Shown in pieces: positions 51,894-61,407 of a stretch of DNA of 64,000 nt (its first letter is position 1; every line of letters begins with the position of its first letter). Origin of the DNA: an uncultured Clostridia bacterium (lineage in GTDB: Bacteria; Bacillota; Clostridia; TANB77; CAG-508). The DNA lies in the NCBI GenBank assembly GCA_949482135.1, contig CASYFC010000007.1:1-64000 (forward strand), given 5' to 3'. Position numbers and translations under genes: made by a program. The notes beneath the pieces were generated by a model. It was not told the origin of the DNA. It worked only from the letters and a program-made list of their open reading frames with translations, and searched no databases.

Positions 51894-52340
51894 ATGAAAA
51901 ATAAAACAATAAAATTATTAGTTATTGTAGTAACAATACTAATTATAATTGATCAAGCAAGTAAAATATTAGTTACTAATATTTTAAAAGATGAATCAAT
52001 TGGAAATGATAATTTGGGGATAATAATAACATCAAATACAGGAATGGCATTTGGATTTAATGAAGGAAATGGGAAAAATATATTTTTGACAATATGTATT
52101 TTAGCAGTAATTTTTTCATTTATAAAAAATCAATTAGAAAGAATAGATACAAAAACTGCTATTGCTCTTTCTCTAGCAATAGCAGGAGGAATAAGTAATT
52201 TAATAGATAGAATATTTAGAGGCGGAGTATTTGATTTTATTAGAATATTTACAATTACTTTTAATTTAGCAGATGTGTTAATTGTATTAGGCTGGATTTT
52301 ATTAGTAATTTTCTTAATAGATTATTCAAGGAAAAATTAG
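51894..52340 (+). CDS. lspA: Lipoprotein signal peptidase II
   Basis: A 148-aa membrane aspartic protease that removes signal peptides from prolipoproteins. Four hydrophobic helices; conserved IIDQASK at the end of helix 1, SNTGMAFGF, and the two catalytic Asp in NLIDR and NLADV. Short for the family but complete. GCGAGGG lies just before the ATG. It begins a tight run of genes to 54762. Confidence 0.95.
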   Translation: MKNKTIKLLVIVVTILIIIDQASKILVTNILKDESIGNDNLGIIITSNTGMAFGFNEGNGKNIFLTICILAVIFSFIKNQLERIDTKTAIALSLAIAGGISNLIDRIFRGGVFDFIRIFTITFNLADVLIVLGWILLVIFLIDYSRKN

Positions 52341-52351
52341 AGGTGTATAAT

Positions 52352-53104
52352 TTGCGAAATACAGTTAGAATATTAGGAATAGATATAGATAATATTAATA
52401 TAGAAGATGCAGGAAATATAACAAAAAAATTAATTAAAAATAGTAATAAAAGTTGTAAAATTGTAGTTGCTCCAAATACGGAGTTTATTATGATGGCTCA
52501 AAAAGATAAAGAGTTTTTTGATATATTAAGAAAAGCTGAACTTGCAACACCAGATAGTGTTGGAGTTATGATTGGTGGAAAAAAGCAGAAAACACCATTC
52601 AAACAAAGAATACCTGGACAAGCTTATTTTAGGAAAATTTTAGAAGTGGGAGAAAAGGAAAACTGGACTTTTTATCTTTTAGGTGGAAAAGGTGAAGTAC
52701 CTAAACTGGCAGTAGATAATGTAAAAAAGAATTATCCTAATATAAACATAGTTGGATATCATGAAGGATATTTTGATAAAGAATCTGAGGAAGAGGTAAT
52801 TGCTGAAATTAATAGATTAGAACCCAATGTATTATTTGTTGCAATGGGTGCACCACTACAAGAAAAGTGGATTGCTAAACACCAACAAGAGCTTAAAGTA
52901 GATATTGCAGCTGGCCAAGGTGGAACTTTTGATTATGAGGCAGGAAAAATCCAAAGAGCACCAAAAGTATTTCAAAAGTTAGGAATAGAATGGTTATGGA
53001 GATTGGCTTTACAACCATCTAGATTTTTTAGAATGCTTGTGCTTCCAGTTTATCTAATAAAAATAACTTTTACAAAAGATATAACAAAAGGAAAATTTGA
53101 TTAG
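52352..53104 (+). CDS. WecG/TagA/CpsF-family glycosyltransferase (GT26)
   Basis: A 250-aa enzyme that adds a sugar to lipid-linked GlcNAc, as in teichoic acid or similar wall polymers. Features: APNTEFIMMAQKD, ATPDSVGVMIGGK, FYLLGGKGEVP, FVAMGAPLQEKWIAKH and GQGGTFDYEAGKIQRAPK, then the C-terminal GIEWLWRLALQPSRFFRM. The frame could start at GTG 52343, but AGAGGTG (52339-52345) then overlaps it; TTG 52352 is six bases after that site and preferred. No wall-teichoic acid genes are beside it. Confidence 0.88.
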   Translation: MRNTVRILGIDIDNINIEDAGNITKKLIKNSNKSCKIVVAPNTEFIMMAQKDKEFFDILRKAELATPDSVGVMIGGKKQKTPFKQRIPGQAYFRKILEVGEKENWTFYLLGGKGEVPKLAVDNVKKNYPNINIVGYHEGYFDKESEEEVIAEINRLEPNVLFVAMGAPLQEKWIAKHQQELKVDIAAGQGGTFDYEAGKIQRAPKVFQKLGIEWLWRLALQPSRFFRMLVLPVYLIKITFTKDITKGKFD

Positions 53105-53111
53105 GAGTAAA

Positions 53112-54041
53112 ATGTTGGAAAAAAATACTTATAAAATTGATGAATTAAATAAAGATCTAGTTGGATTAAGAATAGATAAAGCAGTTAGTCAAAAAGATAA
53201 AGAACTTTCTAGAGCGACAGTACAAAGAATGATAGAAGAAGCAAATATTTTAGTAAATAACAATAAAACTAAAGTAGCTTATAAAATTTCTTTAGGAGAT
53301 GAAATTACAATAATTAAGGAACAGCCAAAGGAAATAGAACTAAAAGCAGAAGATATTCCTTTGGATATTGTTTATGAAGATAATGATATATTAGTTGTAA
53401 ATAAGCAAAAAGGTTTAGTAGTTCATCCAGGAAATGGTAATCCTGATGGAACTCTAGTAAATGCAATTATGAATAAATGTAAAGATTCTTTATCAGGAAT
53501 TGGTGGAGAAATAAGACCTGGAATAGTACACAGAATTGATAAAGATACATCAGGTCTTTTAATTGTTGCCAAAAATGATAGGGCTCATATTAATATGAGT
53601 GATCAAATAAAAAATCATGAAGTTAAAAAAACATATATTGCTCTAGTTAGAGGAAAAACCAAAGAAAATCAGGCTACAATTGATATGCCAATAGCTAGAA
53701 GCAATAAAGATAGAACTAAAATGGCTGTTTCAAAAAATGGAAAAAATGCAATTACGCATTTTGAAGTTATTGAAAGATTTGATGATTATACATTGTTAAA
53801 GGTAGATATAGAAACTGGTAGAACACATCAAATTAGAGTACATTTATCTCAAATAGGTTATCCGATTGTTGGTGATTTTGTATACTCAAATGGAAAAAAT
53901 CCATTTGGAGTAGAAGGACAAATGCTTCATAGCTATAGATTAGAATTTAAGCATCCTATATCAGGAAAAGAAATGAAGCTTGAAGCAAATCTGCCAGAGT
54001 ATTTTGAAGAAGTACTAGAAAATTTAAGAAAGAAGGCATAA
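53112..54041 (+). CDS. RluA/RluD-family pseudouridine synthase
   Basis: A 309-aa enzyme making pseudouridine in 23S rRNA. An N-terminal S4 domain (VGLRIDKAVSQKDKELSRATVQRMIEE) is followed by the catalytic domain with HRIDKDTSGLLIVAKN, whose Asp is the nucleophile, and TGRTHQIRVHLSQIGYPIVGD. AGGAG fixes the start at ATG 53112. RluD-like by domain order; exact target uridines not determinable. Confidence 0.92.
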   Translation: MLEKNTYKIDELNKDLVGLRIDKAVSQKDKELSRATVQRMIEEANILVNNNKTKVAYKISLGDEITIIKEQPKEIELKAEDIPLDIVYEDNDILVVNKQKGLVVHPGNGNPDGTLVNAIMNKCKDSLSGIGGEIRPGIVHRIDKDTSGLLIVAKNDRAHINMSDQIKNHEVKKTYIALVRGKTKENQATIDMPIARSNKDRTKMAVSKNGKNAITHFEVIERFDDYTLLKVDIETGRTHQIRVHLSQIGYPIVGDFVYSNGKNPFGVEGQMLHSYRLEFKHPISGKEMKLEANLPEYFEEVLENLRKKA

Positions 54042-54042
54042 A

Positions 54043-54762
54043 ATGGAACTAATAAGACTTCAAAAATATCTTGCAACTGCAGGAATTGCTTCACGTAGAA
54101 AATGTGAGGAGTTAATTGAAGCAAGAAAAATAAAAGTAAATGGCCAAATAGCTACTCTTGGAACAAAAATAAATCCTGAAGAAGATATAGTTGAATATAA
54201 TGGAAAAGTTATAAAGCTTGAAAAGAAAAAGCATAAATACATACTACTAAATAAACCAATAGGTGTTGTAACAACAGCAGATGATCAATTTGATAGAGAA
54301 ACAGTTTTAGATTTAGTAAAAGTTAAAGAGAGAGTTGTTCCTGTTGGAAGATTAGATATGTATACATCTGGAGCATTAATTCTTACTGATGATGGTGATT
54401 TTGTATATAAAGTAACTCACCCCAAACATGAAATAACAAAACAATATACAGTTACACTTTCAGGAATTGTATCAAAAGAGGATATATTAAAGCTAGAAGA
54501 AGGTGTAAAAATAGATAATTCTTATATAACAAGACCAGCCAAAGCTAGAATAATGAAAATTGATGAAGAGAAAAATATCTCTCGTGTTGAAATTACAATT
54601 CATGAGGGAAAAAATAGACAAGTAAGAAAAATGTGTGAAGCAATAGGAAAAAAAGTTGTTGCATTGCATAGAGCAAAGATTGGAAATATAGGTGTTAAAG
54701 ATTTAAAATTAGGAACATGGCGATATTTAAGTGATAAAGAAGTAAAACAGATATTGAAATAA
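54043..54762 (+). CDS. RsuA/RluB-family pseudouridine synthase
   Basis: A 239-aa enzyme with an N-terminal S4 domain (RLQKYLATAGIASRRKCEELI) and the RsuA-type core: LLNKPIGVVTTADD, VPVGRLDMYTSGALILTDDGD with the catalytic Asp, and EGKNRQVRKMCEAIG. Starts one base after the RluD-like stop. RluB-like is the most probable assignment, given the size and Gram-positive context. Confidence 0.92.
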   Translation: MELIRLQKYLATAGIASRRKCEELIEARKIKVNGQIATLGTKINPEEDIVEYNGKVIKLEKKKHKYILLNKPIGVVTTADDQFDRETVLDLVKVKERVVPVGRLDMYTSGALILTDDGDFVYKVTHPKHEITKQYTVTLSGIVSKEDILKLEEGVKIDNSYITRPAKARIMKIDEEKNISRVEITIHEGKNRQVRKMCEAIGKKVVALHRAKIGNIGVKDLKLGTWRYLSDKEVKQILK

Positions 54763-54795
54763 ATATTTAAATTAATGTACGAAAGAGGAAATGAT

Positions 54796-55263
54796 ATGGA
54801 ATATCAAAAGGGGATTGAAGAAGGTTCTGTTGTAAAAGGAACTATTAAAAATATTAGAAAGTTTGGAGCATTTGTTGAAATAGAACAAGGACCTGTGGGG
54901 CTTTTACATATAGAAGATATTTCTGTTTCAAGAATAAAATCTCCAGAGGAAAGATTTTCTATTGGACAAAAGATTGATGTTATGATAAAATCAATAGACA
55001 AGCAAAACAACAAAGTTGTGTTAACATATAAAGAACTACTTGGAAATTGGGATGATAATGTAAAAGATTACAATGAAAAAACTGTTGTAGAAGGCATTGT
55101 TAAAGAACCAGATAAATTCAAAAATGGTATTTTTATTGAATTAAAACCTAATTTAGTAGGTCTTGCAGAATATAAGGAAGGCTTGGAATATGGACAAAAA
55201 GTAAATGTCTATATTAAAAAAATTATTAAAGACAGAAAGAAAATAAAACTTTTAATTGTCTAA
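54796..55263 (+). CDS. S1 RNA-binding domain protein
   Basis: A 155-aa protein with two S1-type OB folds. The first is canonical: GSVVKGTIKNIRKFGAFVEIEQGPVGLLHIEDIS; the second is degenerate: KTVVEGIVKEPDKFKNGIFIELKPNLVGLAEY. AGAGGA fixes ATG 54796; the frame stays open to 54775. Likely ribosome- or RNA-associated. It follows two rRNA-modifying enzymes on the same strand, so a role in translation is reasonable. Confidence 0.8.
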   Translation: MEYQKGIEEGSVVKGTIKNIRKFGAFVEIEQGPVGLLHIEDISVSRIKSPEERFSIGQKIDVMIKSIDKQNNKVVLTYKELLGNWDDNVKDYNEKTVVEGIVKEPDKFKNGIFIELKPNLVGLAEYKEGLEYGQKVNVYIKKIIKDRKKIKLLIV

Positions 55264-55283
55264 AAAAGGGAGGTTATTTAAAA

Positions 55284-56219
55284 ATGGTAGAAGATCAAGA
55301 AATTAAAACTACCGTTTCTCCATTCGCTATTAGAGAGGGAGAAATAAAAACATTTGATGGCAAGGATGGATATGTATCAATAAATCAAATTATCCATAAA
55401 ATTAACCTTGGTCATATTACAGATGTACATTTCAAAATACTAGATTTAGTAAATGAATTTGAATTTTTAACTTCAAGACAAATTTATCAGATACTAAAGT
55501 TTAAAGGAGAAGATATTAAGTCTCAAGACAAACTAAATACAAAATTAGAACAACTAGTAAAAACAAAAATTTTAACTAGATATTACTTTACTTCAGAAGA
55601 GGGAAAAGGAATATATAGAGTTTATTGTATGGAAAAAATGGGTAAATATTTACTTAATTCTAAAGAAGTAGAATGTAAATGGCAACCTACTGATAATACA
55701 AAACCAGTAGCTTTAATGAAAAAAAGATTAGCAGGAAATCAAGTAATTATTGCATATATGAGAAAATCTAAAAACTTTAATGGATATAAAGTAAAAACTG
55801 CAATTACAGCTAAAATGAATGGAAAAGCTTTTAAAGGACATGGAGAAGTAAGAATAGCCAAAGCAGGAAAAGCTTTAAGCCTAATATTTGAATGTGTAAG
55901 AAGAGAAGATGATTGGAAAACAAAATTTGTAGATAGAATGAGATTATACAAAGACTTTTTAGAAAACTTTGTTCAATTTGATTCAGGATTTGAAGCAAGA
56001 CCACAATTAATTCTAGTTTGTGAAGACGATAAACATATGGTAGAAACATTTAAAGAAGTTGTAAGAAACGGATTACAATTTGAAAAAATAAAGGTATATT
56101 ATACTACAGATTTAAAACAAAACGCAGATTCTCTTGATAAATCATTAACAGAATTTACTAAAAATGAAACAACAGGGAAATTTGAAGCTAAGAATATTGA
56201 ATTTAAAATATTAGAGTAA
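55284..56219 (+). CDS. Replication-relaxation family-like protein
   Basis: A 311-aa protein with an N-terminal winged-helix region (FKILDLVNEFEFLTSRQIYQILKFKGE...LEQLVKTKILTRYYF) and a C-terminal domain with LIFECVRREDDWKTKFVDRMRLYKDFL and RPQLILVCEDDKHM, which resemble the replication-relaxation (RepL-type) proteins of mobile elements. GGGAGG precedes the ATG. It ends at the terminator shared with the convergent VirD4-like gene. The association with a coupling ATPase suggests descent from a conjugative element, but no relaxase gene is visible. Confidence 0.6.
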   Translation: MVEDQEIKTTVSPFAIREGEIKTFDGKDGYVSINQIIHKINLGHITDVHFKILDLVNEFEFLTSRQIYQILKFKGEDIKSQDKLNTKLEQLVKTKILTRYYFTSEEGKGIYRVYCMEKMGKYLLNSKEVECKWQPTDNTKPVALMKKRLAGNQVIIAYMRKSKNFNGYKVKTAITAKMNGKAFKGHGEVRIAKAGKALSLIFECVRREDDWKTKFVDRMRLYKDFLENFVQFDSGFEARPQLILVCEDDKHMVETFKEVVRNGLQFEKIKVYYTTDLKQNADSLDKSLTEFTKNETTGKFEAKNIEFKILE

Positions 56220-56224
56220 TAAGA

Positions 56225-56256
56225 AAGGACTTAGTTTTTACTAAGTCCTTAAATTT
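56225..56256. terminator. Bidirectional terminator
   Basis: An 11-bp stem AAGGACTTAGT / ACTAAGTCCTT with a four-T loop, then AAATTTTATTTTTT on the plus strand. Confidence 0.85.
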
Positions 56257-58595
56257 TATTTTTTATTGTTATTATTTGAGTTGTAAGATGTTATTGCATC
56301 TTCATTATTAAATCTATATGGGCTATCAGATTGGTTCATTTGAATTGGATCCATATCATTTGGATTGTTTGGTTTACCATTAAAGTTTATATGTTTTAAA
56401 TCGAATCTGTTATCTGTTGATTCAGTATCTGAACTTTCATTAGATACTGAAGAGCCTTTTGCAAATCTACTAAAATTATATGTTTTTATTTTTTGTTTTT
56501 CTTTATATCTTGATTCTAAGAAGTCTATTTTTGCTTGACCAATTAAGCTCTTTCCTTTTAAATCTTTAGTTTTATAAATTACATATTTGAATTTTAAAGA
56601 CTGAACTTTACCAGCTTTATAATAAGGAATCCATGCCCATTTGATACCTTTATAGTTATCATCATATTTTCCTTGATCAGTATGGTAGTCATGTGTGAAT
56701 GTCCAACGTCTTTTTTCTCCAAGTTCTTTTTCCCACCACTCATTATCTTCTGGTGTGTTGTTACCAAATACAACTTTTGTTGTACAGTTTGCTAAAATTG
56801 TTTGTCTATAGTTTTCACCATTAACTGTACCAAATTGAGATAAGTTTTGAGAAGATATAATAGTTCCAACTCTGTATTTTCTATATAAAGTGAATATATC
56901 TTCAGTTGCTTTACAAACAAATGGAGGGAATTCATCAATATATAAGAAATGAGGAATTCTATTATTTTCATTACCTGGTCTAGATAAAACAGATTGTTGC
57001 ATTAATAGTAGGAAGAATAGACCAAAGGCTTTATGAACAGCAGCTCCTAAATCTCCTCTACGTGTACATACGAAAGTAACTGCACCATTTTCTAAAGCTT
57101 TATCATAATTAACATTATTTGTTCTATTACATAATATATTTCTAACTCCAGGATATCTAAGAAGATTTTCAAGTTGTGCTGCAGATGCTTGTAAATATTT
57201 TTCTGTTTCAGCAATATTTGATGCATCTTTATAGAATGTTTTCTTAAAATATCCTAATTGAATTCTATATTTTTCTGCAAGATCAGGGAAGGATTTCATT
57301 TGTTCAGCCATTTCTTCAATTAGGCTGAAATCATTTAATAAGTCTAATAAATCTTCTAAGTTTGGTAGTAATCCATCATGTAATCTTGGATAAGTTTCTT
57401 TTAATAGTAAAACTAAATTTTCTATTGCTTGAGTTACTATATTTCTCATAAAAGATTCATCTTGTGTTGAATATTCAGAAAAGTACATTCTTTTTAATAT
57501 AGAAGATATAGCAATTGATGTTTTTATTGGATCCTCATAAGTAAATGGGTTTAAACCAATAGATGCATTATCATTAGGATCTATTATATTATATTTTACT
57601 CCAAAGTTTTCAGCAATATCAATAACATGAGAAATTGATTCGTGATCTGGAGCTAAATATGTAATACCTAAATTTTTATAAACAGATTTTTCTCCATTGT
57701 ATTGGTAAAGTAATTTTGAAAAATAGGTTTTAAATACTTTTTCTCTACCACTTACAGGTGTAAGCATATTTAGTGTAAAGTTTTCATTTATAAATTCATT
57801 AGAATAAGGTGAATTCAAAGTTGCTATATTTGTTTTTAATGCTGTAAAACCTAATTCTTTTGCCGATTCTTTTAGGAAGTGCTTTTTCTCAATATCTCTA
57901 GCAATCATTGGTTCAAACATCATAGATGTTTTACCAGAACCAGATACACCAACAATTAAAGTTGCTTCGAATCTTCTTGTTTCTGGTGTTTTTATTGCTT
58001 TACCAGTTTCTCTATCTTTACATAGGAACATTTCACAAGTATAAGGACCCATACCAATAGATTTATCTGATAAATCTATACCAGTATAATCCCAAATTGA
58101 TTCTTTAATAAATAATGTATCATCAATTTTTGTATATAACCATTTAAATAATGGAAAGAATGTACAAACAGGAATGTACCATGCAAATGCTGAAAAGGCA
58201 GGTTTTATCAAATCCATAAATTCAGTTATTATGTGAGAATAGTTTGGTACTGAAAATAACATAAGCCATCCAAGTTGATTAATCCATTGTACAACCATTG
58301 ATACTACAACTATGTATAAAATTATAGTATATGTATAGAAAAATTGTAATTTTGTATTTTTATCTTCAACAAACTTTGAGGATGGTGAAAAATAGAAAGC
58401 AAAAACTACACAAGCCATTGCAGCAGTATATTTTATTGGTCCCCAATATGACACAGAAATACCCGAGAACATTATAAATAGAATCTCGGAAATTCTATCT
58501 ATAGTGATATATACCGAAATTAATGTTAATACATAAGTTGCAAAGGTATTTCTATCAGTTTTTAATTTCTTTAAAAACATATCTATATATTTCAT
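56256..58595 (-). CDS. VirD4/TraG-like coupling ATPase
   Basis: A 779-aa membrane ATPase of the type IV secretion coupling-protein superfamily. Three or four N-terminal helices lie within residues 20-155, then Walker A GVSGSGKTS at 216-224 and Walker B HFLYIDEFPPFV near 530-541, followed by ISSQNLSQF and NCTTKVVFGNNTPEDN, typical TraG/VirD4 motifs. The C-terminus is polar, low in complexity, rich in Asn/Ser/Asp. AAAGGGA precedes the ATG. No relaxase, integrase or other T4SS gene is in the window, and base use equals the host, so it is a resident orphan. It could drive DNA or protein transfer, or have been repurposed. Confidence 0.85.
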   Translation of the reverse strand: MKYIDMFLKKLKTDRNTFATYVLTLISVYITIDRISEILFIMFSGISVSYWGPIKYTAAMACVVFAFYFSPSSKFVEDKNTKLQFFYTYTIILYIVVVSMVVQWINQLGWLMLFSVPNYSHIITEFMDLIKPAFSAFAWYIPVCTFFPLFKWLYTKIDDTLFIKESIWDYTGIDLSDKSIGMGPYTCEMFLCKDRETGKAIKTPETRRFEATLIVGVSGSGKTSMMFEPMIARDIEKKHFLKESAKELGFTALKTNIATLNSPYSNEFINENFTLNMLTPVSGREKVFKTYFSKLLYQYNGEKSVYKNLGITYLAPDHESISHVIDIAENFGVKYNIIDPNDNASIGLNPFTYEDPIKTSIAISSILKRMYFSEYSTQDESFMRNIVTQAIENLVLLLKETYPRLHDGLLPNLEDLLDLLNDFSLIEEMAEQMKSFPDLAEKYRIQLGYFKKTFYKDASNIAETEKYLQASAAQLENLLRYPGVRNILCNRTNNVNYDKALENGAVTFVCTRRGDLGAAVHKAFGLFFLLLMQQSVLSRPGNENNRIPHFLYIDEFPPFVCKATEDIFTLYRKYRVGTIISSQNLSQFGTVNGENYRQTILANCTTKVVFGNNTPEDNEWWEKELGEKRRWTFTHDYHTDQGKYDDNYKGIKWAWIPYYKAGKVQSLKFKYVIYKTKDLKGKSLIGQAKIDFLESRYKEKQKIKTYNFSRFAKGSSVSNESSDTESTDNRFDLKHINFNGKPNNPNDMDPIQMNQSDSPYRFNNEDAITSYNSNNNNKK

Positions 58596-58772
58596 AAAAA
58601 TCTATCCCTTTTATAACAAAATTATACATCTTTATTATCTTACAAAATACGAAAAAAATCAAGTCTTTTCACGAAAAAAGCTTGTAAAATTGGCAAAAAA
58701 TATCTTAAGCATATAAATTCAACTTGGATAATACAATTTATTATTAAAATTTATAAAGATAGGATAATTAAT

Positions 58773-60341
58773 ATGAAAATAAATAAATTTTTAGAAGGCG
58801 TATTTTCTTTAATAATTTCTCAAATTTTTATAAAGATATTCGGTGTTGCATATAGCTTATATTTAACTAATAAAACAGGTTTTGGAGATCAAGGAAATGC
58901 GATATATATGAGTGGCTATCAAATATATGCACTTCTTCTTACAGTTTCTTCTATAGGGGTTCCAAATGCAATATCAAAATTAATTTCAGAAAAGAATTCT
59001 ATTGGAGACTATAAAAATGAAAATAGAATATTAAAAGTAGCAATTTTAATTTTTTCTTCTGTTGGCTTTATTGGAAGTTTATGCATTTTTTTATTTTCGC
59101 AATACATATCCGAAAACATTGTACAGATTCCAGAAGCTAATTTAAGTTTAAGGATTTTATCTCCAGCAATATTTTTTGTTTCAATAATTTCTGTTATGAG
59201 AGGCTATTTTAATGGAAAGGGAAAGATATATATAACTGCAAAATCTCAGTTTTATGAGCAGGTTGCAAAATCTATAATTACAATTGTTTTAGTAGAAATA
59301 ACTTCAAAAACATCAAATTATAATACAGAAGCAATGACCGCTGTTGCAAATTTATCAACTACTTTAGCTACATTTTATAGTCTAATATACATATACATAA
59401 AATATATAAATGAAAAAGAGATAGAAATAGGAAATGAATTTTATAAAGAAAGAATTTTAAGAATTGTTAGAAAGATTTTGTTTATATCTATTCCAATAAC
59501 AATAAGTTCTTTAGTAGGTAATTTAGGAAAAAACATAGATTCAATAACAATAGTAAGATTATTAAAAAATATAGTAGGAGAGGAGAATGCCAAAAGAAGA
59601 TATGGAATTTTGAGTTCTAAAGTAGATATATTAGTCGCATTGCCACTTTCATTTAATGTAGCATTTTCAACAGCATTAGTTCCTGAAATTTCAGAAAAGA
59701 AAGCAAAAAATGATTTGGATGGCATTGTAAATAAAATAAATTTTTCTTTTTACAGTACATTTTTAATTGGAATTCCATGTACTTTTGGAATGTATTTTTA
59801 TTCACAAAGAATATTTAAATTGCTTTTTCCTAATGCTATTCAAGGATATCAATTATTATCTTTGGCATCTTTTAGTATAGTTTTTGCATTATTGATACAA
59901 ACTATAAGCGGAATTCTTCAAGGATTTGGAAAAACAAAAGTGCTTCTAATATCATCAATAATAGGAATAATTATAAAAACAATTTTAAATTTTATTTTAA
60001 TTCCTATTCCAGAAATTTATGAAAATGGAGCAATTATAGGGAATATAATTTCTAATATAATATCATTTATTATATTATATATATCTTTAAAAAAATGCAT
60101 AAATTTAGAGGAAAGTTTGCTAAAACATTCTATAAAACCAATTATTGCAAGTATAATAATGATTTTTATTTCGAATAAGTTATATTTCTATTTTCTTATC
60201 TTAAAACTACCAGAAACCTTTTGCATAATATTATCAATTATAGTGGCAATAATAGTTTATTTTATTAGTATATTAGGATTTAATTTTAAAAATATTAAAA
60301 AAATTATAAAAATAAAAATGCTTAAACCCCTTGAAAAATAA
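58773..60341 (+). CDS. SpoVB/MurJ-like flippase of the MOP superfamily
   Basis: A 522-aa protein with about 14 hydrophobic helices. FLEGVFSLIISQIFIKIFGVAYSLYLTNKTGFGDQGNAIYMSGYQIYALLLTVSSIGVPNAISKLISEKN is the SpoVB-type N-terminal region; RGYFNGKGKIYITAKSQFYEQVAK is the family's central motif. Candidate lipid II or related flippase. It differs clearly from the flippases at 11886 and 25437, so the window has three MOP-family genes. Divergent from the coupling ATPase. Confidence 0.85.
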   Translation: MKINKFLEGVFSLIISQIFIKIFGVAYSLYLTNKTGFGDQGNAIYMSGYQIYALLLTVSSIGVPNAISKLISEKNSIGDYKNENRILKVAILIFSSVGFIGSLCIFLFSQYISENIVQIPEANLSLRILSPAIFFVSIISVMRGYFNGKGKIYITAKSQFYEQVAKSIITIVLVEITSKTSNYNTEAMTAVANLSTTLATFYSLIYIYIKYINEKEIEIGNEFYKERILRIVRKILFISIPITISSLVGNLGKNIDSITIVRLLKNIVGEENAKRRYGILSSKVDILVALPLSFNVAFSTALVPEISEKKAKNDLDGIVNKINFSFYSTFLIGIPCTFGMYFYSQRIFKLLFPNAIQGYQLLSLASFSIVFALLIQTISGILQGFGKTKVLLISSIIGIIIKTILNFILIPIPEIYENGAIIGNIISNIISFIILYISLKKCINLEESLLKHSIKPIIASIIMIFISNKLYFYFLILKLPETFCIILSIIVAIIVYFISILGFNFKNIKKIIKIKMLKPLEK

Positions 60342-60357
60342 AGTGTTTGGGGGATGT

Positions 60358-60392
60358 ACCTTTTGAAATGCTTGAAAAATAAAGGTTTTTTC
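60358..60392 (+). terminator. Terminator after the flippase gene
   Basis: ACCTTT / AAAGGT stem with a long AT loop and six T. A direct repeat TTGAAAAATAAAG occurs at both 60331 and 60373. Confidence 0.5.
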
Positions 60393-60493
60393 TAAAAAAA
60401 GAAGGATTTTAGCTTATTTTGGCGAATAAAAATATTGTAGAACAAAATAATAGATATTCTACATAACTTAAATCTATTAGGAGGGAAATTTAA

Positions 60494-60769
60494 ATGAACA
60501 AAGCTGAATTAGTAGCAGCAGTAGCTGCAAAAACAGGAGAAACAAAAAAATCTGCAGAAGAAGCTGTAAACGCATTTGTAGACGTTGTTACAGAATCTTT
60601 AACAAAAGGAGATAAAGTTCAATTAGTTGGATTTGGATCTTTTGAAGTAAGAAAAAGAGCTGCTAGAAAAGGAAGAAATCCACAAACTAAAGAAGAAATA
60701 AAAATACCAGCATCAAAAGCTCCAGTATTCAAAGCTGGAAAAGCTTTAAAAGATGTTGTTAACAACTAA
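60494..60769 (+). CDS. hup: HU-family DNA-binding protein
   Basis: A 91-aa histone-like protein that bends DNA and compacts the nucleoid. [30 protein letters not shown] is the helical half, and [45 protein letters not shown] the beta-arm region with the conserved RNPQT. AGGAGGG precedes the ATG. Confidence 0.97.
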   Translation: MNKAELVAAVAAKTGETKKSAEEAVNAFVDVVTESLTKGDKVQLVGFGSFEVRKRAARKGRNPQTKEEIKIPASKAPVFKAGKALKDVVNN

Positions 60770-60797
60770 TAAGATTCTTAATTTTATTAAATAGAAG

Positions 60798-60828
60798 AAG
60801 ATACGATTTTTGGTCGTATCTTTTTTTT
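60798..60828 (+). terminator. Terminator of hup
   Basis: AAGATACGA / TCGTATCTT stem followed by eight T. Confidence 0.9.
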
Positions 60829-60868
60829 GTGTGTATTAAAATTGTATCTAAAATGTAATATAAATGAT

Positions 60869-60898
60869 TTTGAAAAAAAATATTATTAATAATATAAT
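60869..60898 (+). promoter_or_regulatory. Promoter
   Basis: TTGAAA (60869-60874), 18-base spacer, TATAAT (60893-60898), 40 bases before the TTG start. Confidence 0.65.
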
Positions 60899-60938
60899 TA
60901 AAATGAAAAATTACAAAAGATAATAGGAGGGACTGCAC

Positions 60939-61379
60939 TTGGAACAGTTTGAGGTTATATTTTTAGATGATGATAGAAAAACAGTTTTAGATCATCAAAT
61001 GGTTAATGAAGGGCAACCTGTTAAATATAGTGGACAAATGCCAACAAAAGAACCAACAAATGGAATGTCATATACATTTATTGGTTGGATTGGTGAAGAA
61101 AAAATGGAAGCTGTTAGTGAAAGATTAGTATTAATAGCTAAATATTCAGCTGAGACTATTTCAGCAACAAAGGATGAAAATGCATTATTACAAGCATCTT
61201 TAGAAAATGCTGAAAATACAAATTTAAATGCGACAATTGAGGCTGGTCAAAAAGTTTCAGAGCAACAAAAAGCTTTAGCTAAAGATACAAGAACAGCAGA
61301 ACAAATTGTTAATGAAGTTTTAGAAAATGGAAAAGCTGAGATTGGTCAAGAAGCCAATAAAGATAATATAGAAAGATAA
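60939..61379 (+). CDS. InlB-B-repeat-like cytosolic protein
   Basis: A 146-aa protein starting at TTG 60939 (AGGAGGG eight bases upstream). Residues 4-70 look like one InlB-type B repeat: VIFLDDDRKTVLDHQMVNEGQPVKYSG, PTKEPTN, FIGWIGEE, RLVLIAKYSAE. The rest is a Glu/Ala/Gln-rich helix, probably coiled coil. Such repeats are normally on the cell surface, but no signal peptide is present. It pairs with the 200-aa gene 28 bases downstream. Confidence 0.65.
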   Translation: MEQFEVIFLDDDRKTVLDHQMVNEGQPVKYSGQMPTKEPTNGMSYTFIGWIGEEKMEAVSERLVLIAKYSAETISATKDENALLQASLENAENTNLNATIEAGQKVSEQQKALAKDTRTAEQIVNEVLENGKAEIGQEANKDNIER

Positions 61380-61407
61380 TACTAAAGAAAGATATGGAGG
61401 ATTACAA

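Noticed and set aside
55284-58595. Complete integrative conjugative element
   Set aside because: No relaxase, integrase, VirB4 or pilus genes lie around the coupling ATPase.
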